Shown piece by piece: positions 32,852 to 44,754 of a DNA stretch of 64,000 nt. Numbering within the stretch: the first letter of the stretch is position 1; each line of letters starts with the position of its first letter. The stretch is from contig NW_005178446.1 in assembly GCF_000341285.1 (NCBI RefSeq), positions 101,107-165,106 of the forward strand, given 5' to 3'. The DNA comes from Galdieria sulphuraria (Eukaryota > Rhodophyta > Bangiophyceae > Galdieriales > Galdieriaceae). Below the pieces are notes generated by a model. It was given only the letters and a program-made list of their open reading frames with translations, was not told the origin of the DNA and searched no databases. The translations under genes were made by a program, and so were the position numbers.

Positions 32852-33955
32852 CTACATTTCCTTGGTGTTCTTGACCGTTCTGTATATGTCATTGATAATG
32901 TCAGGTCGAAGCATGTGTTGAACTGGAATATTCCTTCGAATAGTTTCTTCATAAATGAGCATAATAGTTTCTGGTTGGATACTCAAAAAATACAAATCCA
33001 GTATACAGATTGAATTGCGAACTCGGATAAGTGATAGTCTTTGCTCTAGATTTGACTTGTCATTCTCTCGCCTTTTAGAAAAATTTGCTTCCTCTTCATC
33101 TTCCCCATATGCTGCGTCATCTACGTAGATCCAAACATAACCATTGTCCCCTAAAATGATATGTACTCCACACGACAAACGATGAAAATGCTTCTTGGAA
33201 CGTTTCACAAGTTGGGGAGTAACAGATATAAATATGCCGTTCTCTAATTTTCCATATTTTAGAGAACGGGTGTGAAGCATAATAAGGCCATCTTGTTTCA
33301 ACTAAAGCTGTCTCAATCTACTACAATTCAACGAGAAAATAGACTTCTTACTTCTTGAACCTCTGCGCTGATCAAATCATCTTGATCAAAAAATTCGCGC
33401 ATTTTCAGTTCATCCTCATAAGTCCGTCTTCTCTGAACACCACCAGGCAAGTTAACTGCAGAACTATTGCAGTCTCAAGTAAAAAAACTCCTCAAATCCT
33501 ACTTTAAATACTTACAGAAGAAGAACTGCGTCCTGTCTAGAGTTTACATCTACTTTCCATCTTCTTGAGACTATGTCTCGAATCCGACCAACGATGACGT
33601 CACCAACTTCTGCCGAGTAACGGGCTCGTATCGGCAAAACTGCCACGAGTTTGTTCACCCGTTCTACAATACCAGCTACTGTAGAAGTAAGTCTTGTACC
33701 TTGAACCTACAAACAAGCTACAATGAGGCAATTATTTCAAAACTGACTCAGCACCTACCATAGTCCCATGACCACGAACGACACTTTCTTGCGATAAAAT
33801 ATCATCACCAGGTGCTACAAACCTATACTACTGTAAAACAGCGAATACTTTTCTTGAATAAGTGCTTACTGACTACTTTTGACGATAGATGGAGTAACAA
33901 CGGCTTCTTGTTCAAAAGGACTCACAAAAATTGAGGTATCATCATCTTTGTCCAT
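32852..33955 (-). CDS. RRP4: Exosome subunit RRP4 (EXOSC2)
   Basis: RNA-binding cap subunit of the nuclear and cytoplasmic RNA exosome, which degrades and trims RNA 3' to 5'. At least five exons with short introns. The order of parts fits the family: N-terminal domain (FVAPGDDILSQESVVRGHGT), S1 domain (VGDVIVGRIRDIVSRRWKVDVNSRQDAVL, then LPGGVQRRRTYEDELKMREFF and DLISAEVQE), and KH domain (LMLHTRSLKYGKLENGIFI; HRLSCGVHIILGDNGYVWI). The G-D-N-G/G-N-N-G turn of the KH domain is present as GDNGY. A short charged tail ends the protein. The ATG at 33955 gives a 28-residue leader before the conserved region. Confidence 0.93.
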
Positions 33956-34277
33956 TTGTTTGACCCACAACAATAATTCCCATATAAGTTTTGGAGACTT
34001 ACAAATGACAGGACTGTTCTATTTGTTGTATAGGGAAATGATTGCGATCAAGTCTTTAGATAGACACATTTGGCATCAGTTAAAATTACTATCAGCTTTA
34101 CTCATCCAAAGATAACTCTATCATTCTTTGACTGTCTATAAAAGTCTGCAACTCTTTCTCTGAACGTTTCAGGCTCCCAAGATACCAATTGGACTCTCAA
34201 CAATAACTGAATGGATATAAAAGTGAAAGAATACCCCTAATTTATTGCACCAAAAATGCCACTGAAATGAATACTTT
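33956..34277. other. intergenic
   Basis: About 320 bp with the RRP4 promoter and the 3' UTR of the acyl-activating enzyme; no coding signal. Confidence 0.4.
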
Positions 34278-36665
34278 CTATGAAGGGTTTGAAAAACTAT
34301 CATAATGAAACAAGGAACTGATTTCTTTCTTATATCTCTTATAAACCTCAGACCGCTTAACCTTCAATGTTTGTGTCAGTAAGCCATTCTCAACTGTGAA
34401 TGGTGCAAGTATCAAATGAAATGTGCGAATAAAATCGTTGGGTGTAAAATGGGGACGAGAAACGACACGTTCATACAATTCTTTGCGAACAAGTTGTTTG
34501 ATGCGCTCCATTTTTGTCAATTTGACTTCCTCTTCTCTCAAAAAAGAATCCTTTGAAGGATCAAGTCTTGCTTCTTCTATTGCTGTTATATATTCAGATG
34601 AGAGTATTCCTTCTACCTTGAGGTACTCTAAAGAAGGAACAAGAAGGGCTCCCAAGTGCCTCTCATCTTGACCAACCAATATCACTTGATCAAATAATGG
34701 ACTTTCCAAAATTGCATCTTCTATTGGTTGCGGCTCAATATTTTCACCGTTATTGAGAACAATGACATCCTTATAACGACCACTTATAACTATATGACCA
34801 TTATTTGGTACAATCCACGCCAAATCTCCACTATTGAAAAACCCATCCTCTAAAAAGACATCGGACCTTTCAGGTTCTCTATAATAACCTCTCACAACAC
34901 CAGGACCTCTGACTAATAATAGTCCAATATCACCGTGTTTCAACTCTTCCTTGGTTTCTGGATGGACAACTTTCACTTGAGTACCAGGTAAACATCTCCC
35001 CGACGAACCCAACATATTTTCCAATCCAGGCCTTCTATGTGAGACAACTGGACTGGTTTCTGTCAGTCCATAGCCTACCAATAAACAGACTCCTGTGGAA
35101 GCATAAAATTCTTCCAAATAAAAAGGTAAAGAACCACCTCCACAAATTCCACATTGTACTCTACCGCCTAAAACACTTCTTATCTTTGACCAAACCTGAT
35201 TCATCAAAATGAATAAATCTGAAATCCTAAAAAAGATAATACTTACTATCCAATTCGCCAATTTGTGAAAGGTAAAAAGAGCTATCAGTACGAAGAAGGC
35301 TTTCAATTTCTTCCAAAATCTGGAGTCTATACGAAATATGTCCAATGAGAACAAAGTACGAAAAGCTCTGTGATAACTGAGAGATATGAAAGTAAACATT
35401 CGTATAAGATATCGCCTCATTAGGCTCTGTTTTGAAATGTTCGACATAATGTTGTTATATAAACTCTCAAATACTCGAGGAACGGCTACTAAAAATTGGG
35501 GCTTGTGTAACTGCAAATCATTCCTTAGATTACGCACATTTGAATATACCACGCAAACGCCTCGTGCAAAAAAAAAGTATTCTGCAGTTCTTTCAAACAC
35601 GTGCCAACAAGGAAGAATACTAACAAAAACATTTCCAGGGACAGGACAACATTTACCGATGTCAATTGACGCTATCTGATAGAGTAAGTTTTCATGAGTA
35701 AGTTCAACTCCTTTGGGTCTTCCAGTGGTTCCTGAAGTGTAAATCAAAGTAGCCAAATCCGAAGATGAAGCAAACGGGACTGAGACTTCGTTCTGATAGT
35801 TCCAACCTTCCTGAATAAGAGAATCAAAAGAAAAAATCTTAAGTTGAGGAAAGTCGGTGGGAACCTTTCCCCATAAAATGATGGCAAATTTCAACTTCTC
35901 ACTTCCCTAAAGCTTACTAGTCAATAAAATTGCAAATGGATATCTGGAACTGACCAATTTCTCTACTAAACGAACCAAAACTTGTGCATTTTCTGCCACC
36001 AACCCTATACTTTCACTATGCTCATAAATATAACACAATTCCAGTAGAGGAGCACCAGAACCTCGAACTGCAGAAGCAGCTCCAATAGTCATCACTGCTT
36101 GGTCTAATACTAACCAACGATAACTATTTTCTGAAATCAAACACACCTTGTTTCCTTTCTTGAGTCCAATTCTTTTCAAAGCCACTGCACAGGCTTGGAT
36201 GCTGCGATGCAATTCGAGAAAAGTAAGTTTAGTAGCTTGTCCGTTATGTTGGTCTACAATGGCAACACGATTGCCTTCCTTTTCTGCTAAGTCTTTCCAC
36301 ATGTGAGGAACACTGGGCCACTTCTTTAAAGTTTCTCTTATAGGCTGTGGAAGCAGGAACTGATTCGTGCCAGTAGAATATTCCTTTGCAAAGGACTCCG
36401 ACAACGACGAATCTCTTACGTTTCCCGTAGCAGAAGCCATAAAAGTTGAAACGTTGACACACTTTTTACTACTTTTGTAGACAAGAAATCTTGAGAGAAG
36501 GTCCTCACGGTTCTTCTTCCAGTTTGGAGTCAAAACTCGACTTTTACAAGTTTTCCGACGTTCGACGACAACTCTAGGAAGCCTCGTGCAACGAATGCTA
36601 CTATCGCTTCTATTAACAGTTTCAACAAATGAACATTTGTTTCCATGCGACTCGCTCCTGTTCAT
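34278..36665 (-). CDS. Acyl-activating enzyme (long-chain acyl-CoA/acyl-ACP synthetase), AAE15/16 type
   Basis: Adenylate-forming enzyme that activates free fatty acids; the plant AAE15/16 and cyanobacterial relatives re-activate fatty acids in plastids as acyl-ACP. Two exons (intron 35907-35954, 48 nt) give 779 residues. Motifs: AMP-binding loop LATLIYTSGTTGRPKGV, then CGICGGGSLPFYLEEFY, GYGLTETSPVVSHRRPG (adenine pocket) and NSGDLAWI..NGHIVISGRYKDVIVLNNGENIEP (motifs with the Asp and Arg that bind ribose). About 110 basic, Ser-rich residues precede the enzyme and look like a plastid leader. A hydrophobic insertion (ALFTFHKLANWIVSIIFF) around residue 440 could bind membrane. Acyl-CoA versus acyl-ACP preference cannot be read from the sequence. 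Confidence 0.88.
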
Positions 36666-36777
36666 CTTCTGCAAACTCTTAAAGAATCATTTGTGAATTT
36701 TCTCCAGATTTGATCGTTGGCCTATCCCTCTTCTCCTGTTTGTTTATTACTTAAGTTGGCTAAGCTGTTCACAAATG

Positions 36778-38284
36778 TTAAGAAGAGTTCGATACCAAAA
36801 GTGGCCCTTCTGACTCCTCTACGTTCGTTCTGTTTATTTTTCTGACAAATCTATTGTAGAGATACCGACTTAATATTAAGATGACTGTCCCAGTAACGAC
36901 CAAAGGGAGAAAATAAACGAGTCCTGTCGACGGAAGCCATTCTATCCATTGAGAATAGCTCTGTGGTTCTCTCCATACACACAATTTCTTACGCTGGCTA
37001 GCATTAAGAGTAAATTCATTCAAGTAATGAATAAACGACGTGAGAGGACAAGGATCGTCACAAATAGACAGCGATATAGTCGCGTTGTTATACTCTAAAT
37101 GCACATTGTAGTCATTCAGATTATCGGAAACATTGACAGAATCATTCAAATGTAACTCCAGTATAATAGTTGAATTATAAGGCGGGTTATATCCATCAAA
37201 TGCTTGCAGACAACTCAATACTGAAGCAATAGTTGTGTCATGACCTGAATATAAAATGAACTTTAGGAGTGACCTTTGACTCACTCTGTTCAAGATATTG
37301 GATACAATATCCTCCAAAAGCAAGCCCGCAAGTAACTGTTGAACTTCTTCGCTTTCATAACTTTTTTGATATACCCAAGCTGTCACATTCTCTACTTGAT
37401 GAAACAAGTCTTCGTCTAGTTGAGGAACTTGTATGCCATGCGATTGGTCACAGGTCCTTTGCATCGTTTAGGATGATACACGTTACATACAAAGTACTTA
37501 CCAGACATCAAGAATTCTTCCCAAATCATCCAAGTCACAATGTTCTAGACCAGTAATATTTGCAACTCGTTGCAATAACAACCAACTTTCATTTCTTTTT
37601 GAAAGCCAGTCTTGAGAATGACGGAGGAGTTCCAAAATCTGCTCATGTCTGGGACAATCCGCACCAACTTTTATCATACTATCATTATTTTGGACATCTG
37701 AATGAATAGGTACCGGTTGCCAGAAAAAAGGAAGTGCTGGAGTCAGTGCTGTGACTTGTTCATCTCTCGCGACCGGTCCCGTTTCAAAAGGAAACATTCC
37801 TGCCATCTGACAATATGCACTCATCAGGGTACGATCCGTGTCACTGGACAGAACCATAACCTATCGAGCAAGTTACTCGCTACTCCATTTGACCAATCAC
37901 TCAGAACGGTACCTCACTGACAGAGAAGTTGTTATGAAGAAAGCCGGAGTCTACATATCTTTGTCGAAGTCTCCTTGAAAAAGTTCATATGAAAAGCTCA
38001 AAGGAACAGAAAACAGATACCTCCCAAGTTCATAATGAGCTCTCATTCCTTTGGCAGTCAGTTGTCCAGGACCCTTGAAGACTTGAATAAAAAGTGAAGA
38101 GAAACCTGAGACTTACTCCTGGCCATAGATTGTAAGGTTTCGGGTCGTTGGGATAAGTATTGAGTGGTGAACGGTCTCCATGCCTACATATTTCTATAAC
38201 CTGAACCAGTTTTGCCTCGCAAGATATAGTGAAGGCAAAATGAACCAACACTAGGCACCACACAAACTCTCTTCCCATTTTCAT
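36778..38284 (-). CDS. Histidine acid phosphatase, type I membrane form
   Basis: Phosphomonoesterase of the lysosomal/prostatic acid phosphatase family. Several exons with short introns. A signal peptide (FVWCLVLVHFAFTISCEA) is followed at once by the catalytic motif VIEICRHGDRSPLNTYP (nucleophile His, phosphate-binding Arg). Next come QLTAKGMRAHYELG, then SSDTDRTLMSAYCQMAGMFP, and the C-terminal HD motif with the proton donor (YSGHDTTIASVLSCLQAF). Near the end is one membrane helix (VYFLPLVVTGTVILILSRYLY) and a short tail, as in lysosomal acid phosphatase. Many N-glycosylation sites. The location is secretory, either vacuole/lysosome or cell surface. Phytase activity is less likely because the RHG motif lacks the typical phytase extension. 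Confidence 0.9.
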
Positions 38285-38382
38285 ACAACTCTCAAAGAAA
38301 ATCTTATTGTGTTTATTTAAAACACTTAGTTCCCAGAATTCACAAATAGATAAAATTGGAATGCTCTCCTCTGTTGCGCTTT

Positions 38383-41272
38383 CTAAGCAATTGCACTACA
38401 TACTAACTCGCTAACATTCAAATCCTCACTCCTTACGGTGAGATTCAATATAACAGCTTCATTCTCCTTCACAAATTCGGCATAACAAACAACCAATATG
38501 AAATCAGCTTCTGTAACTAAGCTTCCACCAAACAATGAAACATGTTGAGTTGCATATGGAGAGACTTGGGCTCCTTCCACAACTGTCATTCCAAGGAAGT
38601 CTCTTACAGCATTCAAAGCTGAAGGAATAGATTGATGCATGCTCAAAGCGAAAGTCTCTCGAACTTCATTTTGTGAACCGAACTTATCCCAAATATCTTT
38701 GAAACGAGCATTGCTTTGTTGAAGAGGCACCATGTAATCCGAAATTCCAAACGAAAGGTCTTCCAGTTTGTATTCCTCATCAAAACCTCTTTCATCCACT
38801 TCGCCAGTGGATGGAATCATTTCTTTTACAACATAACGAACTTCACAAGGCGCATCTCCAATGGGATAAAAGCCTTCCAACCTTTGTAATACAACAAATG
38901 CATGCTGTGGAGACCCATACTTTAACAACGAGACCGGTATATTTTTAACCAGTTGAAGGCCCTCTATCGAACTCAAATCTGTAATGATATGGACATTTTC
39001 AAGAATTTGATCCTCCAATGTACTCACAATAATAAATTCCAAGACAATACATTGACGGTAGGTATGCTTCACATAGGTAACATTGTATTCCGTTTCAGGC
39101 TCAGTTAATTCAACTGATGAACTCGTTTTGAGAGGAATTCCCAAAGAAGCCAATTCCTCTATTTCAGAGAGACGACTGTTCGAATCTCTCCAACTAGGCA
39201 TTTCCTTGACTTGCGATGGGGCAAGTGAAACATTGCCCCAATTATCCGTATTCATATTTGCTTCCTCCGCTTTCACTGGAACACTTGTCATCGGAATTTG
39301 CTCTGCTGCTTCAAATCCTTTCTCTGCCTTGGGAACATTGACCACATTAAATTCTTCGTTGAAATCTTCCCTCTTTAAATAATCAACAAGATTACCCTCC
39401 AACTCTGGCAATGAATATGGTAAATGAGGAAACTCCTTAATTGTTGTAGGACTGGACACCGGTTCTTCACCTTCATCAATCTTAATAAGACTATTCTCTT
39501 CGTCAGTAATACGTTGGCACTGATGCAAGAAATAGGAAGCACGGTCACGAACTTCATCATCGCTGTCATGAAGGCACTGTTTCAAAAGAACTACGATGGC
39601 TTTTCTTGTTTTGGATGTTGAATTCTCATCCAAAAATCTAGCCAAAGAAGAAACTGCAGCAGCACGGACAGCAGCATTTTCTAGTATAATCCTGTTATAA
39701 ATATAACGAATATATTTGCCAGGCTGAGACATCTTTGGACCTTCTTGCCCTAGTAGATGAAGAATTCTTGCAGAAAGAAAAGGATGTTCACAATCTTCAA
39801 TAAATTCACATAGATGTGTCAAACATATTTCTTTGGACTGTGGAATCTCGTTAAGAAGAGAAAAATAGGCATCAACAACAGCTCTCTTGAAATCAAAACC
39901 GCCTTCTTCACGCAACGAACTTCCTAAGAAATTGAGTAAAGAGTAATAACTGACAAAAGGTAAGTAATTAGAAAAAAGGTACAGGATAAAAAAGATACCT
40001 ATTTGGGTATTTCAACACCAAGGAATGTACAGCTTCCACGATTTGAACTCGAAATTCATCTGGTAGTTCCATAAACTTGGACTGAATTTTCTTCAGAAAG
40101 CCTTCAATAGTTTGTTCTCGAGCACCTCGAAGCACTGTTGCGATTGCCAGAGTCGTAATTGCTCTATTCTTATCATGAAGAAAATCTTCAAAGTCAAATG
40201 GATCAAACCATTGTTGATTAGGGTAAAGATATGTCGCTTTGTTCAGAATTCTCAAAGCTGCGTGTCTCACAACCGAGCTTCTTCTCAGTAAGTGCGAGTT
40301 AACAATTGTAACTGTCTTCTTTACTTCTTCTCTTGATATTCCAGGAACTGAAATAATGGCTCTTGCAGCTTCACAGACTACCATATCGGATGGATGTCGC
40401 AGACAACTTTCGATGAATTCAAAAAAGGGACGATATTCATTTATGTTTTCGTTCGAAGAAGTTTCCCCAATGATACGAAGTATGCATCTGATAAGAAGAC
40501 AACAAGCGAAGGCAGAACGAATACCCGAACGAGCAAGGCCTTGAACTAGTTTAGATACCGCCAAACGATCGTGTTGTCTAATCTGATAAAGTAAAGCTAA
40601 CGCATGATACTGTACCATAGGTGAGGGGTGCTCCAGGGCCTGAGTTATTTCCGAGATCCATCTGCGAACAACGTCTCCCTTATTATGCAGTAAAAGATGT
40701 TGACCCGAAACTAAGGCTGCAGAAGCCACTACAGGGTTTCTGTCGACTATTTCTTGTTTCAGGTATCGTTCAATTTGACTGACCATCTGAGAGTCTGTTA
40801 TTCGGCAAAGCACTCTAGTTGCGTTGGCACGGTACATGTCTTCTCTTGAGTTTACATCCTTCATTAAACAATTGGTGACAATTATTACTTCATCTGCCGC
40901 ACCAGCGAGTTCCTTTATGGACAAATAGACTAAACGTCGCAAGGTGGGCTACGAAATCAAGAGAGCGTCAAAGACACACGAATTGATTCGAGAGTTTTCA
41001 CTCACCTCATTAGATTGAAAAAGCTTCGTTATTGAAAAGAATACTTCCGTAGCCTCACTACTTGAAAGTTTTTCCCCTTGCCCAACAAGATACAGTAAAC
41101 GAACAAGTGCGTCTACACATTTGCGAAGTTTCAAATGCAAGTCATTGAATATGCGACACTCTTGAAGAACTGCTCCTTTTTCGATTCCTAGAAAAGGCGA
41201 AACTACCAAGTCATCTTCACTTTTCAACTTGATAGTTGGCAAGTCATCTTTGCCTAGAGAAAGAGTTGCCAT
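38383..41272 (-). CDS. COPG: Coatomer subunit gamma (COPI)
   Basis: Large subunit of the COPI coat for Golgi-to-ER and intra-Golgi transport. Three exons (introns 40949-41005 and 39950-39998) give 927 residues, the usual size. The N-terminal trunk has the family blocks: GIEKGAVLQECRIFND, TKLFQSNE joined to PTLRRLVYLSIKELA, YRANATRVLCRITDS, MVQYHALALLYQIRQHDRLAV, and the intron join restoring LNFLGSSLREEGGFDFKRAVVD before HLCEFIEDCEHPFLSARILHLLGQEGP. The C-terminal appendage domain (about residues 620-927) is present (TEPETEYNVTYVKH; GMTVVEGAQVSPYATQH). The start at 41272 gives a normal leader; an in-frame upstream extension to 41383 has no family match. Confidence 0.96.
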
Positions 41273-41864
41273 TCTTCCTTTTTCAACCAACAACAATTTC
41301 TGAAAAATTACAATTTCGGTTGAATCTTCAATTGATTTTTCCTTTATAGAAACATAGTGTATTTGACAATCTATTATATTCATGTATTCAACATATATGT
41401 ATGTATATAAGTGGTAAAGGAAACCATGAAGTAGTCTGAACGATGAATAGCTACTTCAATAGTCAAAGTCATTTTGATTCAAAAAGATATTAGGTTTGCT
41501 GTAATGGAGTTGATTCAGCTTGCAATATGATACGAGTTTGAGGTGGGAGAGAGAGAGAGAGAGAGATAGTTATGACGTATGTCTCAAGGAAAATGAAAAA
41601 AATATAATTTATGTTGAGAAAATGAAATACAGGCTCAGGTTTCGCGAAAAGAGTTGTGAAGATTGCCCAAGGGCCAATCCAGTGTCTAGTTTCCTTAAAG
41701 AACTCTTACTCGCTAAGTCTATCTTTCACTTTTTAGGCAATCTACAATAAAATATGAGAATCGAATATCTTTATCATGCTCTTTGGTCTTTATTATGCAA
41801 GTCTGAAGGAAATGTGAATTGTTGGCCTGTCGCACATTATCGATTGTCTCGTAGGCACGCTGTT
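41273..41864. other. intergenic, divergent promoters gamma-COP / PCCA
   Basis: About 590 bp between the two preferred starts. It holds a GA microsatellite and a 76-codon frame (41520-41750) that looks like chance, being built on the GA repeat. Confidence 0.45.
41547..41566. repeat. (GA)10 microsatellite
   Basis: Ten GA dinucleotides in the region between the gamma-COP and PCCA starts. Confidence 0.95.
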
Positions 41865-44434
41865 ATGCTAAGATTTGAGCACATTCGTCACTTGTCAACT
41901 ATTCACGTTTTGGAAAGAAGCAAGTTGAGTTGTAAGCTTGAGAAGTACGCGGAAAATGCGGTTGGAAAGGTTCCAGTCTTGATTGGGTCTTTCACGAGGC
42001 ACTTTACTTCCAAGGTTTGTACTGCTCTCTTTGGTTGAGTATTAGCTTGATCGTGTGTTTTCATAGAGTTTTACGAATGTTTCAAAAAGAAATATTTCCA
42101 AAGTTCTTGTGGCAAATAGAGGAGAGATAGCAATCAGAATTATGAGAGCTGCAAAGCAGTTGGGACTCAGAACAGTCGCAGTCTTCTCAACTGCCGATCG
42201 AAACGCAGTGCATACTCGATTTGCTGACCAAGCCGTTTGCATAGGACCACCGCCTTCAACACAATCATATTTGAATATTCATTCCATTCTCAAAGCGGCA
42301 AAGGAGACAGGCGCGGATGCTGTACATCCTGGATATGGTTTTCTATCTGAACATGTAGACTTTGCAGAGGCACTGGAAAAGGAAGGTATTAAATTTGTAG
42401 GACCTAATACTAAGGCTATCAGAGCTATGGGAGACAAGATTGAGTCGAAAAGAATTGCCAAAAAAGCAGGTGTCTATATAATTGATGGTTATATTGGAGA
42501 GATAAATTCGGATAGACAGGCCTCCGAAGTTGCTAAGTATGTAAAGCAAAATTTCTTGAACTAGAGTGATTGATGGCTATAGGGAGATTGGGTTTCCTGT
42601 CATGGTCAAAGCTTCTGCAGGTGGAGGTGGAAAGGGAATGCGTGTTGCATCGAATGAAAAGGAGTTGATCGAAGCTTTTCGTATTTGCAAGTCAGAAGCA
42701 GAGTCAGCTTTTGGGGATAGCCGTCTGTTAATCGAAAAATATATTGTGAAACCGAGACATATAGAAATCCAAATCCTTGCTGATGAACACGGAAATGTGG
42801 TTTATTTTCCTGAGAGAGAGTGCTCCGTTCAACGAAGAAATCAGAAAGTAATTGAAGAAGCGCCAAGTCCACTTCTCGATCCTATAACTCGACAGTTGGT
42901 ATTTCTGTAATCTTTTTTGAAGGAACTTACTGTTCGATAGGAAAATGGGTGAACAAGCAGTAGCTTTAGCAAAAGAGGTCGGATACACATCTGCCGGTAC
43001 AGTTGAATATTTGGTATCTGGTTTAGATAAATCATTTCATTTTTTGGAAATGAATACAAGACTACAGGTATTACTTTATGTTCTCCATGTGAGCTTTGCA
43101 TCTTATGAAATGAACGAATAGGTGGAACATCCTATTACAGAAGCTATAACAGGTATCGATCTTGCGCAGAGTATGTTTCGAATAGCAGCAGGTGAAAGGT
43201 TACATATAAAGCAAGAAGATATATCAATCGTTGGCTCAGCAATCGAATGCAGAATATATGCAGAGAATCCTTATAACAACTTTTTACCCAGCGTTGGAAA
43301 CATTCGTTGTTATAAGGAGCCTAAATTGGAACATCTCAAACCCCTGTCGCCCAGTTTGGGAAATCGACTGGAGCGTCTAGAACATTTGAACTTTAACTCC
43401 CATGGAGTTCGTGTCGATGCTGGAGTTGAAGAAGGTTTGGATGTAAGTATGATTTGAAGTTATAGATGAGTTTCTTATTCAAAAATTCTTATAGATTCCT
43501 ATTTTTTATGATCCACTTATCTCGAAACTTGTAACATTTGGAGAAGACCGAACTGTTGCCTTGCATCGAATGGCAAATGCACTCGATGAATATGTTATCG
43601 ATGGAGATAGACTCGTACATAATGTCCCTTTTTGTCGTGCGGTTATAAGTAATCCAAAGTTCATTTCAGGAGATATCACAACGAACTTAATCAAAGAAGA
43701 ATGGCCAGATGGATTCCATGGTGTCTCTTTGTCTAAAGATCAGAGTTACCAGGCCATGTCTGCCACAGCCATGTTGTATTTCAGAGATACAGGTTATACT
43801 TCGACAATTGTGAAAGTAGATAATCATCAAGAACAACAGTTTCTTGTTCGTAGAGTGAATAACAACACGCTGGGCTTCCAACCTATTCCCCTTGACTGGA
43901 ATGGAGCTGTTCCAAAAAACGCAACAGAGGAATTAGTATCGAATTCGTATTTCAAGACAAGCATTCTGGGAGGAGGGCGAATAGAGTTGATAAATATAGA
44001 GACTAATAACAATCTGGGAGTTATTCAAGTAAAGAGACTGGGCAATAGTCGACTAGACTTAGTGGCGTCGTACACGGTTACTTGTTTTGGAGCCAAGTTC
44101 GACGTGTGCCTGCGTCCGGCATATGTTGCCGTGCTTGAGAAAGTTAGTAACTTGTCATTACTTAGTTGTCCTGTTTTAACAATATGAATAGTTCATGAAA
44201 CGAACGGATGCTGCATCACAAAGCAAGATACTGAAAGCTCCTATGCCAGGAACGGTACGTTCTATAAATGTGAAGGAGAAAGACTCTGTTTCAGAGGGGC
44301 AGGAGGTGGCAGTATTAGAAGCCATGAAGATGCAGAATGTATTGAGAGCCCCATCATCTGGAATTGTGAAGCGAGTGTTCTGTTCTCAAGGCGAAATTCT
44401 CAGCCTTGACCAACCACTTGTTGAAATTGAATAA
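41865..44434 (+). CDS. PCCA: Propionyl-CoA carboxylase alpha (biotin) subunit
   Basis: Mitochondrial biotin-dependent enzyme subunit; the biotin carboxylase carboxylates biotin for transfer to propionyl-CoA, giving methylmalonyl-CoA. About seven exons with introns of 46-52 nt. A presequence ([19 protein letters not shown]) precedes [21 protein letters not shown]. The biotin carboxylase/ATP-grasp domain has [35 protein letters not shown], the Gly-rich loop [45 protein letters not shown] and [16 protein letters not shown]. The C-terminal biotinyl domain carries EAMKMQN, with the biotinylated Lys. PCC is favoured over methylcrotonyl-CoA carboxylase by MGDKIESK and the middle domain ([17 protein letters not shown]). 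An in-frame ATG at 41754 is an alternative start. Confidence 0.92.
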
Positions 44435-44754
44435 ATATTAGACATTTTGGTTTCTTTTTAAATACTAATTCATTTCCCAAATCAAATTTTGTAGTTTGGG
44501 CTACAATTGTGAGTCCTTTCATGAAGTATCCATTACTATGAGAGCTCAGGAAACGAGGGATAGCAATGGCTACAAATTAAGCACCTGCATCGCTTGCTTT
44601 ATTTCACTTTCAAAGCTTAGTCAGTTAAAAACGTTGAAAAGGATAAATGACATTCAGTATAAGCTCCAATTGAAGGTATCGCTCACAACCAAAACTATTT
44701 CCAAGTGTTATATATCCTTATTGCCTTTTGTTCAAAGCACGATATAATATGTCA
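44435..44754. other. intergenic, convergent 3' ends
   Basis: 320 bp between convergent stops of PCCA and the coiled-coil gene; no gene seen. Confidence 0.4.

Noticed and set aside
41520-41750. 76-codon frame between gamma-COP and PCCA
   Set aside because: Built on the GA microsatellite (RERERE) and with no support.
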